From positions 54,847,350 through 54,911,349 of the forward strand of contig OZ024795.1 of NCBI GenBank assembly GCA_964017045.1: 64,000 nucleotides of DNA, read 5' to 3'. The DNA is from Omphiscola glabra. Taxonomy: Eukaryota; Mollusca; Gastropoda; Lymnaeidae. This document shows, piece by piece, positions 24,201 through 39,200 of the stretch. The first letter of the stretch is position 1. Each line of letters begins with the position of its first letter. Under the pieces are notes generated by a model that had not been told where the DNA came from, did not search any database, and saw nothing but the letters and a program-made list of their open reading frames with translations. A program made the translations under genes and the position numbers.

Positions 24201-27200
24201 AAGGTCGCATATTTTTTAAGGGTCACTAAGTACAAAAAAAAAAAAGTTGCTATAAAATGAAAGAAAACCAAACTATCAATGGAAGCTGCCATTAAAATGA
24301 TGAGATGAGCAAGAAATGCAGGAAGCTTTTATTACTGGGCTGATAGACTGGCCCATCTGTCTAAAGTATGTTAAATAAAAAAAATAATTTTTTATTTCAT
24401 CATGAAAATAATTGTAATAATAACCATCAAATTAATAAAAATAATTTTATTTAAAAAAAAAGAAAATGCATCTATGAAAATTCTGATAGTGGGACAAAAT
24501 TGGATTTATTGTTAGTGTTAGGAAATTATAATAAATTTTGAAAAAGTATGTTCGACAAGCTCAGTCATGTCCTTATCACCCATTTTTGGCAACTCTGTAA
24601 ATGGAATAACTGAATTAATGAATAAACATCGAGCACGGAGAGACAAACTACTTTTTACCAGGGCTGTTGAACACCAAGAAAACATGGGCGACTGACAGCA
24701 TGCCGTCCTGGTTGTAAACACAGGCGTAGACTCCTTCTCTTTTGGCTCCTGGATACAAATTCAGCTTGCTCTCAACTTGAGTGCTGGAAGTCTGCAAACG
24801 GCAAGATGTCTACATTAATATCAAGCATCTTACAACAAAGGTTTGTAATCTAATTGAAACGTTCAGAAATTTAAAAATAGTTTTTTACAGGCATGTAAGT
24901 TCAATAGTACATTTATATAATTAAAGAAATATAAGTTTTATTTATACATTTATATAATTACAGGAATATAATTTTAATACACACATTTATGTCATAACCA
25001 GTTGTATGTGTATAGACAAAAAGTAGTGCAAAAGTTCGTACAAGTGAGAGAAGTATGAAAATAAATGAATACCGGTAAAATACATTTTTTAAAAAAAGTC
25101 TTTGCTTTTGGAAACTTTGCTAAATATACTTTTGTAAAACTTCTAAAAAATCTATACAAACCACATCGACAATTTCCACTCCTGAGCTAGGTAACAGTCT
25201 TTTCATATTTTCGAACCAAATAATTTGAACAAAGTGTATCTTTGCCGCTTTCTCTGGTACTCCGCACAATAAACTTGTCATTGTTTCTGAATTCCTGTAA
25301 ACCTCTGTCACATAATCTAAGATGAGGAAAAATGCAAGTTCATTACAAAAACAAAATAGAGGAATAAATGAATAAACTATGCATAAAGTTGATAAAGTAA
25401 TACATATTTTATCAATAAAGGAATAAATGAATAAACTATGTATAAAGTAATACATATTTTATCAATAAAGGAATAAATTGAAAAAACTATGCATAAAGTA
25501 ATACATATTTTATAAATAAGGACTTTGAATTTTCACTTCATATCTAACGTGAAAATTCAAAATTCTATTTTATAAACTTTATAATTTTATAAGTATAGTA
25601 TAATATCATAAGTAAGTATAATATCTAAATTTAATTTTGTAAAATTGTGTTGAAAACACTTTTGATTAACATAGAGATGTACAGGTACAAATATACCAGA
25701 AAAATATCAATTTTTAACTCCTTTGCCTGATAAACAGAATCCACAACAAAAAAACTCATGATATCTTATGTCAATGTGACAGGCACATACATGGGGTGAT
25801 ATCTTATGTCAATGTGATGGGCACATACATTGTGTGATATCTTATGTCAATGTGATGGGCACATACATTGTGTGATATCTTATGTCAATGTGATGGGCAC
25901 ATACATTGTGTGATATCTTATGTCAATGTGATGGGCACATACATTGTGTGATATCTTATGACAATCATTTAAAATATTGCTTTTTTTTTTTTTTTTTAAA
26001 TACAAATTGATTTTTAATGATTTTTTTGTAAACACTTTTTCATAGTTTATGTAGACAAGCAAAATAAAATGAACTGAATATTTGAGGTAAAAATTGACAT
26101 AAATTCATTTGGGGATGATAAATATCTGCGCTTACTGGACAGACTGTAACCAAGGATGTTAATCATGTCATCATAATCAATAAGAGTGGCCATTTTGTAT
26201 GTCACAGGCAATCCATTCACAGTCAGGGTGTCCATCCTTCCAGAGAAGAAGGTCATATTTTTGGTCAGTTCTGAAATGACGGCCCAATCTTTAGCCCCGG
26301 CACCACTTATGTAAACAGAGTTTCTGGGCTGGTATTTTTCTTTAACAGGACACATGATCTGCAGTGCATCACCATCATTTAATCTTATTTGTCCATCATT
26401 TTCTTTGGCTACCACCCTCAGCAGAAACCAATCACGAAGCTGTAGAATAAACAAAACCGTCCAATTCATTCCATAAAATATTAAGAGCTGATTTTCAAAA
26501 TGCTGTATATCCATTTTGGGGATTTTGAGATTATTCAACTTTTTACAAAAAATTAATAACGCGTTTAGAGAATTAAATCATTTTTAGACAAGAATAAAAT
26601 AGGAATATAATGTGTTGAGTATACAAAATTTACCATGTCCTAAAGGAACCTGGTTTGCTCTACAAAAATGTAAGGTTTTTTCATTTTTAATAAAATGGTG
26701 GATACAGCGTTTTGAAAATAAGATCTTCATATGGATTTCTATTTCTCTGCTTATTTTAGAGCACCCAGGCCTCAGGGACTGACAGTTTGTTGCATCAGTG
26801 AACAAAAATATAATTAATTAGCTTATCTATAACTCTCATGAGCCATAAATTAATTAGCTTATCCATAACTCTCATGAGCCATAAATTAATTAGCTTATCT
26901 ATAACTCTCATGAGCCATAAATTAATTAGCTTATCTATAACTCTCATGAGCCATAAATTAATTAGCTTATCTATAACTCTCATGAGCCATAAATTAATTA
27001 GCTTATCTATAACTCTCATAAGCCATAAAGTAAAGATTACTGAATGTAATGACATTTTCTTCACTATGTTCTCATAGCGTTATTAAAATAATAGTATTAA
27101 GGGTCCAAACTAACTGTGGTGGAATAGAGTATCTTGCTACCAGCAAGCAAAGTTTCACACTATTGTAACCCCAACAGGGGGTTCTGTTTATTTTATTTAG

Positions 27201-30200
27201 TCTTTACTCAAGACCTGTCATTGATAAAGGCTTTAAAACTAAAGGTGAGATTTGAAAGTTCCTACATGATGTGTCCACTCAGCAAAAGATGGTCTCAATG
27301 TTCATGTATGGTAATCAAAAACCATTTGATGGTTAATATAAAACGGTTGATCCTTATTATTAAAAGCTTTCTTCTAAAGCACTGAATCATCTGAGCACAT
27401 TAATTGCACTGAGCTAACCTTCTCTAAAGCACTGAATCATCTGAGTACATTAACTTCACTGGGCAAACCTTCTCTAAAGCACTGAATCATCTGAGCACAT
27501 TAACTGCACTGAGCAAACCTTCTCTAAAGCACTGAATCCTCTGAGCACATTAACTGCACTGAGCAAACCTTCTCTAAAGCACTGAATCATCTGAGCACAT
27601 TAACTGCACTGAGCAAACCTTTTCTAAACAACTGAATCATCTGAGCACATTAATTGCACTGAGCAAACCTTCTCTAAAGCACTGAATCATCTGAGCACAT
27701 TAATTGCACTGAGCAAACCTTCTCTAAAGCACTGAATCGTCTGAGCACATGAATTGCAGCAAACAAACCTTCAGCTCGTAAGCCTTGTGACACACCGCCT
27801 GTGAGCCGCAGCTCAGACAAAACTGAAGCGCCCCGTCAACTACAGCGACGCTCAGGAAGGATGTTGGGACAGTGCCGGCATTGAACAGGAGTAAGCCTCT
27901 CATGCTGGTGACCTGGAAGCTTGCGGTCACATGGAAGTATCCAGTGTCATGGAAGAATAGGTGAGAGTAATATCTGCCATTGAAATCTGGATGTCGGACG
28001 TCTGGATCTGAAGAGGGCATGGAGTAGGGCATCACAGTAGAAAACAAGGTTGGTGTAAACAGTATATACCAAGATTGATGCAAACATTAGAATAGAGAGA
28101 GGAGTTTATTGCAATAGATGATACCGATAGATGGTGGACTTCAAGAGTCCAATATATTGTGGACTTCAACAGTCAAATAGATGGTGGACTTCAAGAGTCC
28201 AATAGATGGTGGACTTCAACAGTCCAATAGATGGTGGACTTCAACAGTCCAATAGATGGTGGACTTCAACAGTTCAATAGATGGTGGACTTCAACAGTCC
28301 AATAGATGGTGGACTTCAAGAGTCCAATAGATGGTGGACTTCAACAGTCCAATAGATGGTGGACTTCAACAGTCCAATAGATGGTGGACTTCAACAGTCC
28401 AATAGATGGTGGACTTCAACAGTACAATAGATGGTGGACTTCAACAGTCCAATAGATGGTGGACTTCAACAGTCCAATAGATGGTGGACTTCAACAGTCC
28501 AATAGATGGTGGACTTCAACAGTCCAAAAGATGGGAGACTTGATTAATAACAGAATAAAACAGATGTTCCCATCAGAGAGATTAGACTTGTACAGAAAAG
28601 TTAACAGTAAAAAAGAAGAGTTGAGGGTTAACATTATAACAGAAGAGTTGAGGGTTAACATTATAACAGAAGAGTTGAGGGTTAACATTATAAAAGAAGA
28701 GTTGAGGGTTAACATTATAACAGAAGAGTTGAGGGTTAACATTAAAACATAAGAGTTGAGGGTTAACGTTATAATAGAAGAGTTGAGTGTTAACATTATA
28801 AAAGAAGAGTTGAGGGTTAACGTTATAACAGAAGAGAGTTTGGTTAATATTATAACAGAAGGGTTGAGGGTTAACATTATAAAAGAAGAGTTGACGGTTA
28901 ACATTATAACAGAAGAGTTGAGGGTTAACATTATAACAGAAGAGTTGAGGGTTAACATTATAAAAGAAGAGTTGACGGTTAACATTATAACAGAAGAGTT
29001 GAGTGTTAACATTATAACAGAAGAGTTGAGGGTTAATATTAAAACAGAAGAGAGTTTGGTTAATATTATAACAGAAGGGTTGAGGGTTAACATTAAAAAA
29101 GAGAGTACCATTCAACAGCGGCATTGAAAGTTTACAGTGAATTTGACTCACCCAGCTGAATTTTTTTGACATTATGAATAGCATATGGCATACCATAGCC
29201 TGACCAGGAGGTGGAGCCAAACAACAGAAGCATCTGGAAATTTTTCCTCAAAGCTCCAATCTTGCCATGGAAGCCTTAATGGAAAATGAAGATTATTTCT
29301 CTTAAAACTACAATATTTCTATGTTAAAAAATCCTTATGATGATACAAGCACACTATTCAACTACTGGTATAAATGTGATATTTAGAATAGGATGAAACT
29401 ATTTGTATAAATGGGATATTTAGAATAGGATGAAACTATTGGTATAAATGTGATATTTAGAATAGGATGAAACTATTTGTATAAATGGGATATTTAGAAT
29501 AGGATGAAACTATTGGTATAAATGTGATATTTAGAATAAGATGAAACTATTGGTATAAATGGGATATTTAGAATAGGATGAAACTATTGGTATAAATGTG
29601 ATATTTAGAATAGGATGAAACTATTGGTATAAATGTGATATTTAGAATAGGATGAAACTATTGGTATAAATGTGATATTTAGAATAGGATGAAACTATTG
29701 GTATAACTGTGATATTTAGAATAGGATTAACCCTTGAAACTGATGCTCCAAATGTAAAAAAGGTCATGCACTATAGTTGTGTATCTGAGTACTGCAGTTA
29801 TTTAGGTAATTCACTAGATGACCAAAACAATCATTGGTTAAACAACAAGATTAAAACAAGTAGCTCAGGCACAAGCCAAACAAATTAACTTTCATAGATA
29901 ACTCTGCAAACCTTACAATAACATTGCACCCCATCCACTAATGTCAGCACTATTTGAATCTGCTGCCCCTGATGCCTACACTATTTGAATCTGCACCCCT
30001 TGATGCCTACACTATTTGAATCTGCACCCCTTGATGCCAACACTATTTGAATCTGTCTCCCCCCCCCCCCAACCTTTGATGTCAAAACTATTTGAATTTG
30101 CACCCCCTGTTGTCAACTCTTTGATGCTTCACTTCCTGATTTCAACACAATTTGAATTTGCACCCCCTGATGCCAACACTCTTTGAATATGCACCCCTGA

Positions 30201-33200
30201 AGTCAACACTCTTTAAATCTTCACCCCCTGATGTCAACACTATGATGCTGCACCCCATATGTCAACACTATGATGCTGCACCCCCTGATGTCAACACTAT
30301 GATGCTGCGCCCCTGATGTCCACACTTTGATGCTGCACCCCTGATGTTGACACTCTAAAGTTTTCAACAACTAAATCAACTGTGCAATTAGCATAACGCT
30401 AACAAAGACATTTCAAAGTCTATAAAAGGGAGTGTGCATTATCTTAAATGTACTGACCATTTTGTTTCAATTTGTTACAACCAACAGTGAGTTCCCCCTC
30501 AAAGTTCAGCAGGTCTGATGGGTTTTTGACCAAAGGTTTCTCAAGTCTCAGACCATCGTCCACCTTCATCTCTGCCCAGCTCTCTGTCACAATCACCAGA
30601 ACGTCCTGCCATTTGTCCATCTGAAATGTTACATCAACCAAACACTTTTCCTCTCATACATCTGCATTGGACTAATTGCATTGGACCAATTGCATTGAAC
30701 TAATTACATTAGACTAATTGCATTGGAACAATTGCATTAGCCTAATTGCATTGGACTAATTGCATTGGACTAATTGCATTGGACCAATTGCATTGGACCA
30801 ATTGCATTGGACTAATTGCATTGGACTAATTGCATTGGACTAATTGCATTTAATTGTATTGGACTAATTGTATTGGACTAATTGCATTGGACTAATTGCA
30901 TTGGACTAATTGCATTGGACTAATTGCATTGGACTAATTGCATTGGACTAATTGCATTTAATTGTATTGGACTAATTGTATTGGACTAATTGCATTGGAC
31001 TAATTGTATTGGACTAATTGCATTGGACTAATTGCATTGAACTAATTGCATTACACTAATGAGTCAAATTGATGTGCATATTTATTTTTTATTAAAATCA
31101 ACTATCTGACAAACAAACAAAATTGGAATTGTTTATAAACATCAACTATCTGACAAACAAACAAAATTGGAATTGTTTATAAACATCAACTATCTGACAA
31201 ACAAACAAAATTGGAATTGTTTATAAATCACATTAGAAAAACACATCAAAATATGTTCTTCTTTTTAAGGTAAGCAAATAATATTTTATTGGTGTTACCT
31301 CTAACTCTTCATAATACGTTTGTGAGGTTTGATTTTTAAAAAAAAAGGAAATAGATTTAAGTCAGGGGTCTGCAACCTTTTTTGAGTGAGGAGCCTTTTT
31401 TATAAATTACAAGCGGATGTACCCGGCAAATTTGCTGGGATAGCATTCGGAACGAAGGAACTTTTACAGTCTACAGTTTTATAATTATTCCAATCCCGGT
31501 GGGCTCACAATCCCGTAGGTATCCCGCTACCGTTAGTATACCGTTTCCCGGTGGGATTCTCATCCCTCTGTATCCCAATTCCGGTATGATCCCGATCCCA
31601 TCGGTTTCCCGATTCCGGTGGTATCTCGATACCAGTGGGATAATGATAGTTGGATCCCGATACCGGTGGTGTCCCGGTCTAAGCCTATTGATATTTATAT
31701 ATAGCTTATAATAGGAAAAAATAAATGGGGCCCCCGGCCCCAGAGAAACGAATATTATAAGTTCAGTACCCTTGGGTATTTGAATATGGATAATAAAGTG
31801 TACGTGTACTAAGTTTGGTTAAGATCTATCTATTCATGCAGGAGTACTTGTTGTTAATTTTATTTATATAGCTTATATAGGGAAAAATGACATTTTGGGC
31901 CCCCGGTCCCAAATAAAATGTCATAAAAAGTTCATAACCTCTTAAGAGTTCCTTTTGGATAATGATGGATATTTGTGTCAAATTTGGTCAAGATCCATCC
32001 AGCCATTTAGGAGTAGTAAGCCTATTTACCTATAGAACTTTCTGGAACATTCAAGAGTAAATGTATTATCCTGCTCGAACTGTGTAAAAACTGTCTTTTC
32101 TAAGTATTTATCCTTCGAATACGAAAAATTATACATCTAAATGCATTTCTATAACTGTAGTACATTTAAGTTAATAGATGGGCCCCGGGGGCCCATTCCA
32201 TAATTGTACCGAATTAGTTTTGCCTGAGATGGGGCCCTATAAATATCATTCAGGTAAGTTATGAAGTAAAAATTTTAAATTTCTCCCATTAAAATCTATT
32301 GAATAATGCCAGAGATATATCGTTTTAAAGTTAAATAACTTTCTGGAAAATTCTAGATTGGATATTATTAGTTTTAAATCCACCGATATTTAAGTACGGA
32401 CAGTGATGTGTATTGCTACCACGTTAAGCCTATATCCATCAATTCACATAGAACCTATAGTGTTGTCTAAGCCTATTGATATTTATATAGCTTATATTAG
32501 GAAAAATGAAATGGGGCCCCCGGCTCCATAGGAATGGATATTATGAGTTCGGTACCCTATGGTATTTTAGTATGGATAATCAAGTGTATGTGAACAAAGT
32601 TTGGTCAAGATCCATCCATTCAGGTAGGAGTATTGAGCATATTGATATTTAAATAGCTCATATAAGAAAAAAACGAATTCGGGGCCCTTGGCCCCACAAG
32701 AAATGTTATTAAAAGTTCTCAACCCCTTAAGAGTTCCTTCTGGATAATGATGGATATATGTGCCAAGTTGTTCAAGATCCATCAATCCGTGTAAAAGCAT
32801 TTGTGGAACAGACCCACAAACAAACAAATTTTCACTTTTATATATATATATGATATCGGCTTAGAAAACATTTTGGGTGTCGCGGGCAGCGAGGATTGTT
32901 TGTCATTTTAGATTAGTAAACAAAAAAGAGCAGCGAAGTTTCCTTTGAAGAGCCCCATGCAGCTCTTGAGCCACAGGATGCCAACCACAGGTTTAACTCA
33001 TGTATGACGGCCTATTAGAGAGGACTGAACACAGATTAAATTCATTAGCCTTCAAACACAATGCATCTTATCAGAGTATAGCTTTCTGTTAGCTAGATCT
33101 TGATCTCAGTACAACCTTCTTTATTTCAAGGATCTAGAAAAGACAAACTGTATTTACCACGAGTGTGTTTGTGTACTGCAGGCTGAGTGGCTCCTCCACC

Positions 33201-36200
33201 TTGCCAGCTTTAACTGTCAGCACTAAAACACCGTCGTCCATGGTCAACTGAATGCTGCACTCACAGGCCATCAGGTCTTTCTTACAGCCTCTCACCTGAA
33301 ACTCATGCACGCTTTTGTAAGTGAAATATCAAAATGACATAATCCCACTTATCATACAATCTTTCATCTGAAACTCATGCCTGCGTTTGTAAGTGACATA
33401 TCAAAATGAAATAATCCCACTTATCATACAATCTTTCATCTGAAACTCATGCCCGCGTTTGTAAGTGACATATCAAAATGAAATAATCCCACTTATCATA
33501 CAATCTTTCATCTGAAACTCATGCCCACGTTTGTAAGTGAAGTGTCAAAATGAAATAATCCCACTTATCATACATCAGTCTGTTTAAATATAGTTTACAG
33601 GCCTCTTTAAGGCTAGAGACAAATGATTTATGTCTAGACTTAAATGAGAAATGGAGAGGTTGTATAGAAAATGTCAAATTAAATCACTTGGAATATATTA
33701 TGGTGGCCCTAAACATTTTGAGTTCTTGATTGTCAAAGATGTAACGAAATGGTGAGAGCGCCTGCCGAAGCCATGGTAGTGAGAATTTAATATGGCAGCC
33801 TGTGGATCATGCAGGAGCCAAGATGGTATACTGACAGGAGCCAAGATGTTATACTGACAGGAGCCAAGATGTTATACCGACAGGAGCCAAGATGGTATAC
33901 TGACAGAAACCAACGCCAGTGTTTTTGTCAACCAACCACAATTGAAATGAATTGATAAATGAAGGCAGATCTACGCCAGCCGGGGGTTTGTGCCAAAGAT
34001 CAGTCCCAAAAGATCAGTCACAATGATCATGCTATTGACCAGAGATGGCCGTGAGCTGTAGCAATGTTGGGAAAAATTGCTGATAACTCAGTCTCGGCTA
34101 ATGGTTGAGCTGATATTGGTAAATAGGACTGCATCTTTAAAGCCCCCAATTCAAAATTTAATTTTGAGGCAAAAAAAAAAACGTTCATTCTTTCAATAAA
34201 TTACAACTCTCAGTTTCAGCTGAGTGCAACTTAGAACCCAAAATGTTTTGATGTTATATTATTTATGTTGCTTGCAGGGTTAAAGGTTAACTCAGGGTTA
34301 AAGGTTAACTCAGGGTTAAAGGTTAACTCACATGATGAAAAATAGTTCCTGACACTTTCAGGGGCAGAAGTCTGGCAAAAAACATGAAAAACCCTGATGG
34401 TTTCCCTTTTCCAGGATATACGAGGAATCCATCTCCTTCCATGAGAATCCCATAATCATCTTGATCTGACATTAAACATATAAATAAAGTGCAAAACTAC
34501 TTTATGATAAATGAATAAATATTTTTTAAATATGTAAATTTCAACCAAGTTAGTAAACATCAAGAAAGATTTTCTGATGTCAGTACCAAAGTGCCAAAAA
34601 ATAAGTCATGCAAAGCATGTGATATGAAAAATCAATTTGGTGACGTCTTATTGTGCAGTGTGTTGGTGCTAAATGAATCAGATGTTATTGTGCAGTGTGT
34701 TGGTGCTAAATGTGTCAGATGTTATTGTGCAGTGTGTTGGTGCTAAATGAGTCAGATGTTATTGTGCAGTGTGTTGGTGCTAAATGCGTCAGATGTTATT
34801 GTGCAGTGTGTTGGTGCTAAATGTGTCAGATGTTATTGTGCAGTGTGTTGGTGCTAAATGAATCAGATGTTATTGTGCAGTGTGTTGGTGCTAAATGAAT
34901 CAGATGTTATTGTGCAGTGTGTTGGTGCTAAATGAATCAGATGTTATTGTGCAGTGTGTTGGTGCTAAATGAATCAGATGTTATTGTGCAGTGTGTTGGT
35001 GCTAAATGCATCAGATGTTATTGTGCAGTGTGTTGGTGCTAAATGTGTCAGATGTTATTGTGCAGTGTGTTGGTGCTAAATGAATCAGATGTTATTGTGC
35101 AGTGTGTTGGTGCTAAATGAATCAGATGTTATTGTGCAGTGTGTTGGTGCTAAATGAATCAGATGTTATTGTGCAGTGTGTTGGTGCTAAATGAATCAGA
35201 TGTTATTGTGCAGTGTGTTGGTGCTAAATGTGTCAGATATATCTCATGACAACTAGATGACCTGAAAGTATTAATAGTCTAGCCTCACTATTCACCTTTG
35301 GTGAACAAAGTAGGGTAAAGCTTTAAACAGAGCAGAATACAGTTCTAAGCTCTTTAAGGCAATCTTGTATTCTTATACTCGAATATTCTTATATTCTTAT
35401 AATCTTATATACCCCCAACTAATTGTTCAAGATTTGCATCTAATAACTTCTAATTTTTTTGGTTTTGTTTTTCTGTTGGGATCAACTCACCCAAACACGG
35501 TCCAGCGTAGCACGTCTGGAGATCTGACCCTCCACCCTCACAAGGGTTGCCTCCAAACATTGGGGCAGGGTCTGTGCAAGTCCTGTCCCTCACTGTACTT
35601 CCGATACCGCAAGGTTCCGAACACCTTGACCAGCCACCCCAAGCCGCCCAGAGGCCATTTTCTAGAATTGTTTAGCATAACATTTTAAGACGTGGATTTT
35701 TGGAGACGAAAAAAAGACGATTATTGTTGATACCAAAGTTTGATAGATTTATATACAAATGTATATTATAAAGATGAGTAAAATCCTGTTTGAACAAATT
35801 GATTGCGTGCAAAAATGCGATTGAGCTAAAAATATTGGTACTGTATATTAATAACAAAAGTTGAAACTGTCTCAAATTTTGTGGTTCTTGTAAAAAATTT
35901 AAGTGATTAAGTTTTTAAATGCGAGCGTTTCTCCCATCAGTTACCATAACCGACTTTGGGACAATCACTGTGACGGGCAAATCCTGTCAGGTCACTGTTG
36001 ACTTTGTGCCCTGCGCTGGATGTTGCGGGGGAGGCCAGGGCAGCGGGAGAGTCCTAAATCCAGACAATGTTACATGGCACAGCCCAGCGGATGGAGCTGG
36101 TTGGCGACGTACTCGCTGGGGCTTTAAGAGCGTAAGCTCAAGCCCCATGCAGAATATTACGTTAGTCAGGTCACTGGGCTCAACTGTAACTCTATTTTTT

Positions 36201-39200
36201 TTACCTTTTTTATTTATTAAAAAAATCCACTGCACTTTATTACAACATTGAAAATTCAAAAATCCTTTACTTCATCATTCAATAATCCTTGACTTCATCA
36301 TTCAATAATACAACAATTGAGACTTAATACATCCCCCCCCCCAACCATCTTCTTAACACAATGTGTTTTTAAAAAAGTGAAATGACAACAACAAAAATGT
36401 AACATCCTGAGAACCAAGGGAACTAACCTGGGCAGGGCATGGTGTTACACACGATACTTTCTGGAGGGGTGTTTTTGTAGTAAAATATGCGGTAGCCAAA
36501 AAGATTACGTTTTCGTGTTCCCCCACCGCAAGATTTACTGCAGCTTGTCCACGGCGTCCATTGAACACTGGTCCAATAATTCTCTGAAACAACAAGGATT
36601 TACCAAGAAAACAAGCTTTCTAAGTCAAACCTCTGGCTCAGTGCATTAGTTTATTAAACTGACTGACATAGTCACTTGGAGGCAAGAGTAGCAAGACTGC
36701 CTCATAACCAGGAGATGGTAGATTCAATTGTGTCTTGGGTTGCCAGCCCCCCATAGGCAAAAAGGTAGGTGATTTGTACTCAAAAGCACAGCAAAATGAA
36801 CCGTGAGTAAAAAATCCTCTTCCACCAATGGGACACCACACAAAGTCTCAATAATGAGAGTCAACAAAAACAAAAAACAGCTAATCAAAGTTGTATGGAC
36901 ATGGCAATTTTTTTACATGCAGAATTTCACAAATTAGCTACATGAAACAAGCAGAAAGAAGAACAAGAAATGAAGTTATTATTAGATTGACAAAAATAGT
37001 TTATGCTGAAATGATTTAAACAAGCCTCTCAGACATTGTTCTACTGATACAAGTAGCTAAGATTGCCAAACTATGAGACTCTCAGACATTGTTCTACTGA
37101 TACAAGTAGCTAAGATTGCCCGACCATGAGACTCTCAGACATTGTTCTACTGATACAAGTAGCTAAGATTGCCAGACTATGAGACTCTCAGACATAGTTC
37201 TACTGATACAAGTAGCTAAGATTGCCAGACTATGAGACTCTCAGACATTGTTCTACTGATACAAGTAGCTAAGATTGCCCGACTATGAGACTCTCAGACA
37301 TAGTTCTACTGATACAAGTAGCTAAGATTGCCCGACCATGAGACTCTCAGACATAGTTCTACTGATACAAGTAGCTAAGATTGCCAAACTATGAGACTCT
37401 CAGACATTGTTCTACTGATACAAGTAGCTAAGATTGCCAGACTATAAGACTCTCAGACATTGTTCTACTGATACAAGTAGCTAAGATTGCCAGACTATGA
37501 GACTCTCAGACATTGTCCTACTGATACAAGTAGCTAAGATTGCCAGACTATGAGACTCTATAGTTCTACTGATACAAGTAGCTAAGATTGCCAGACTATG
37601 AGACTCTCAGACATAGTTCTACTGATACAAGTAGCTAAGATTGCCAGACTATGAGACTCTCAGACATTGTTCTACTGATACAAGTAGCTAAGATTGCCAG
37701 ACTATGAGACTCTCAGACATTGTTCTACTGATACAAGTAGCTAAGATTGCCAGACTATGAGACTCTATAGTTCTACTGATACAAGTAGCTAAGATTGCCA
37801 GACTATGAGACTCTCACATAGTTCTACTGATACAAGTAGCTAAGATTGCCAGACTATGAGACTCTCAGACATAGTTCTACTGATACAAGTAGCTAAGATT
37901 GCCAGACTATGAGACTCTATTGTTCTACTGATACAAGTAGCTAAGATTGCCAGACTATGAGACTCTCAGACATAGTTCTACTGATACAAGTAGCTAAGAT
38001 TGCCAGACTATGAGACTCTCAGACATTGTCCTACTGATACAAGTAGCTAAGATTGCCCAACTATGAGACTCTCAGACATAGTTCTACTGATACAAGTAGC
38101 TAAGATTGCCCGACTATGAGACTCTCAGACATTGTTCTACTGATACAAGTAGCTAAGATTGCCAGACTATGAGACTCTATAGTTCTACTGATATAAGTAG
38201 CTAAGATTGCCAGACTATGAGACTCTCAGACATTGTTCTACTGATACAAGTAGCTAAGATTGCCAGACTATGAGACTCTCAGACATTGTCCTACTGATAC
38301 AAGTAGCTAAGATTGCCAAACTATCAGACTCTCAGACATAGTTCTACTGATACAAGTAGCTAAGATTGCCAGACTATGAGACTCTATTGTTCTACTGATA
38401 CAAGTAGCTAAGATTGCAAGACTATGAGACTCTCAGACATTGTTCTACTGATACAAGTAGCTAAGATTGCCAGACTATGAGACTCTATTGTTCTACTGAT
38501 ACAAGTAGCTAAGATTGCCAGACTATGAGACTCTCAGACATAGTTCTACTGATACAAGTAGCTAAGATTGCCCGACCATGAGACTCTCAGACATAGTTCT
38601 ACTGATACAAGTAGCTAAGATTGCCAAACTATGAGACTCTCAGACATTGTTCTACTGATACAAGTAGCTAAGATTGCCCGACTATAAGACTCTCAGACAT
38701 TGTTCTACTGATACAAGTAGCTAAGATTGCCAGACTATGAGACTCTCAGACATTGTCCTACTGATACAAGTAGCTAAGATTGCCAGACTATGAGACTCTA
38801 TAGTTCTACTGATACAAGTAGCTAAGATTGCCAGACTATGAGACTCTCAGACATTGTTCTACTGATACAAGTAGCTAAGATTGCCAGACTATGAGACTCT
38901 CAGACATAGTTCTACTGATACAAGTAGCTAAGATTGCCAGACTATGAGACTCTCAGACATTGTTCTACTGATACAAGTAGCTAAGATTGCCAGACTATGA
39001 GACTCTCAGACATTGTTCTACTGATACAAGTAGCTAAGATTGCCAGACTATGAGACTCTCAGACATTGTTCTACTGATACAAGTAGCTAAGATTGCCAGA
39101 CTATGAGACTCTCAGACATTGTTCTACTGATACAAGTAGCTAAGATTGCCAGACTATGAGACTCTCAGACATAGTTCTACTGATACAAGTAGCTAAGATT

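Larger units (their letters stand above)
31363..32990. mobile_element. hAT-like non-autonomous element carrying internal repeats
   Basis: The left end CAGGGGTCTGCAACC and the right end (reverse complement CTGTGGTTGGCATCC) are diverged inverted repeats typical of hAT elements. The flanks atttaagt and gtttaact match at 6 of 8 bases, as expected of an old 8-bp target duplication. No transposase is visible. The interior holds a degenerate CCGGT-rich array and a duplicated retroelement-tail-like block. Confidence 0.65.

Noticed and set aside
28491..29220. ORFs on both strands rich in LTLNSSVIM or ELRVNIITE
   Set aside because: A 27-bp array, so open frames on both strands are expected by unit length.
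31499..31711. Plus-strand ORF in the CCGGT-rich array
   Set aside because: Short, repeat-derived, inside a transposon interior, with no domain or splice context.
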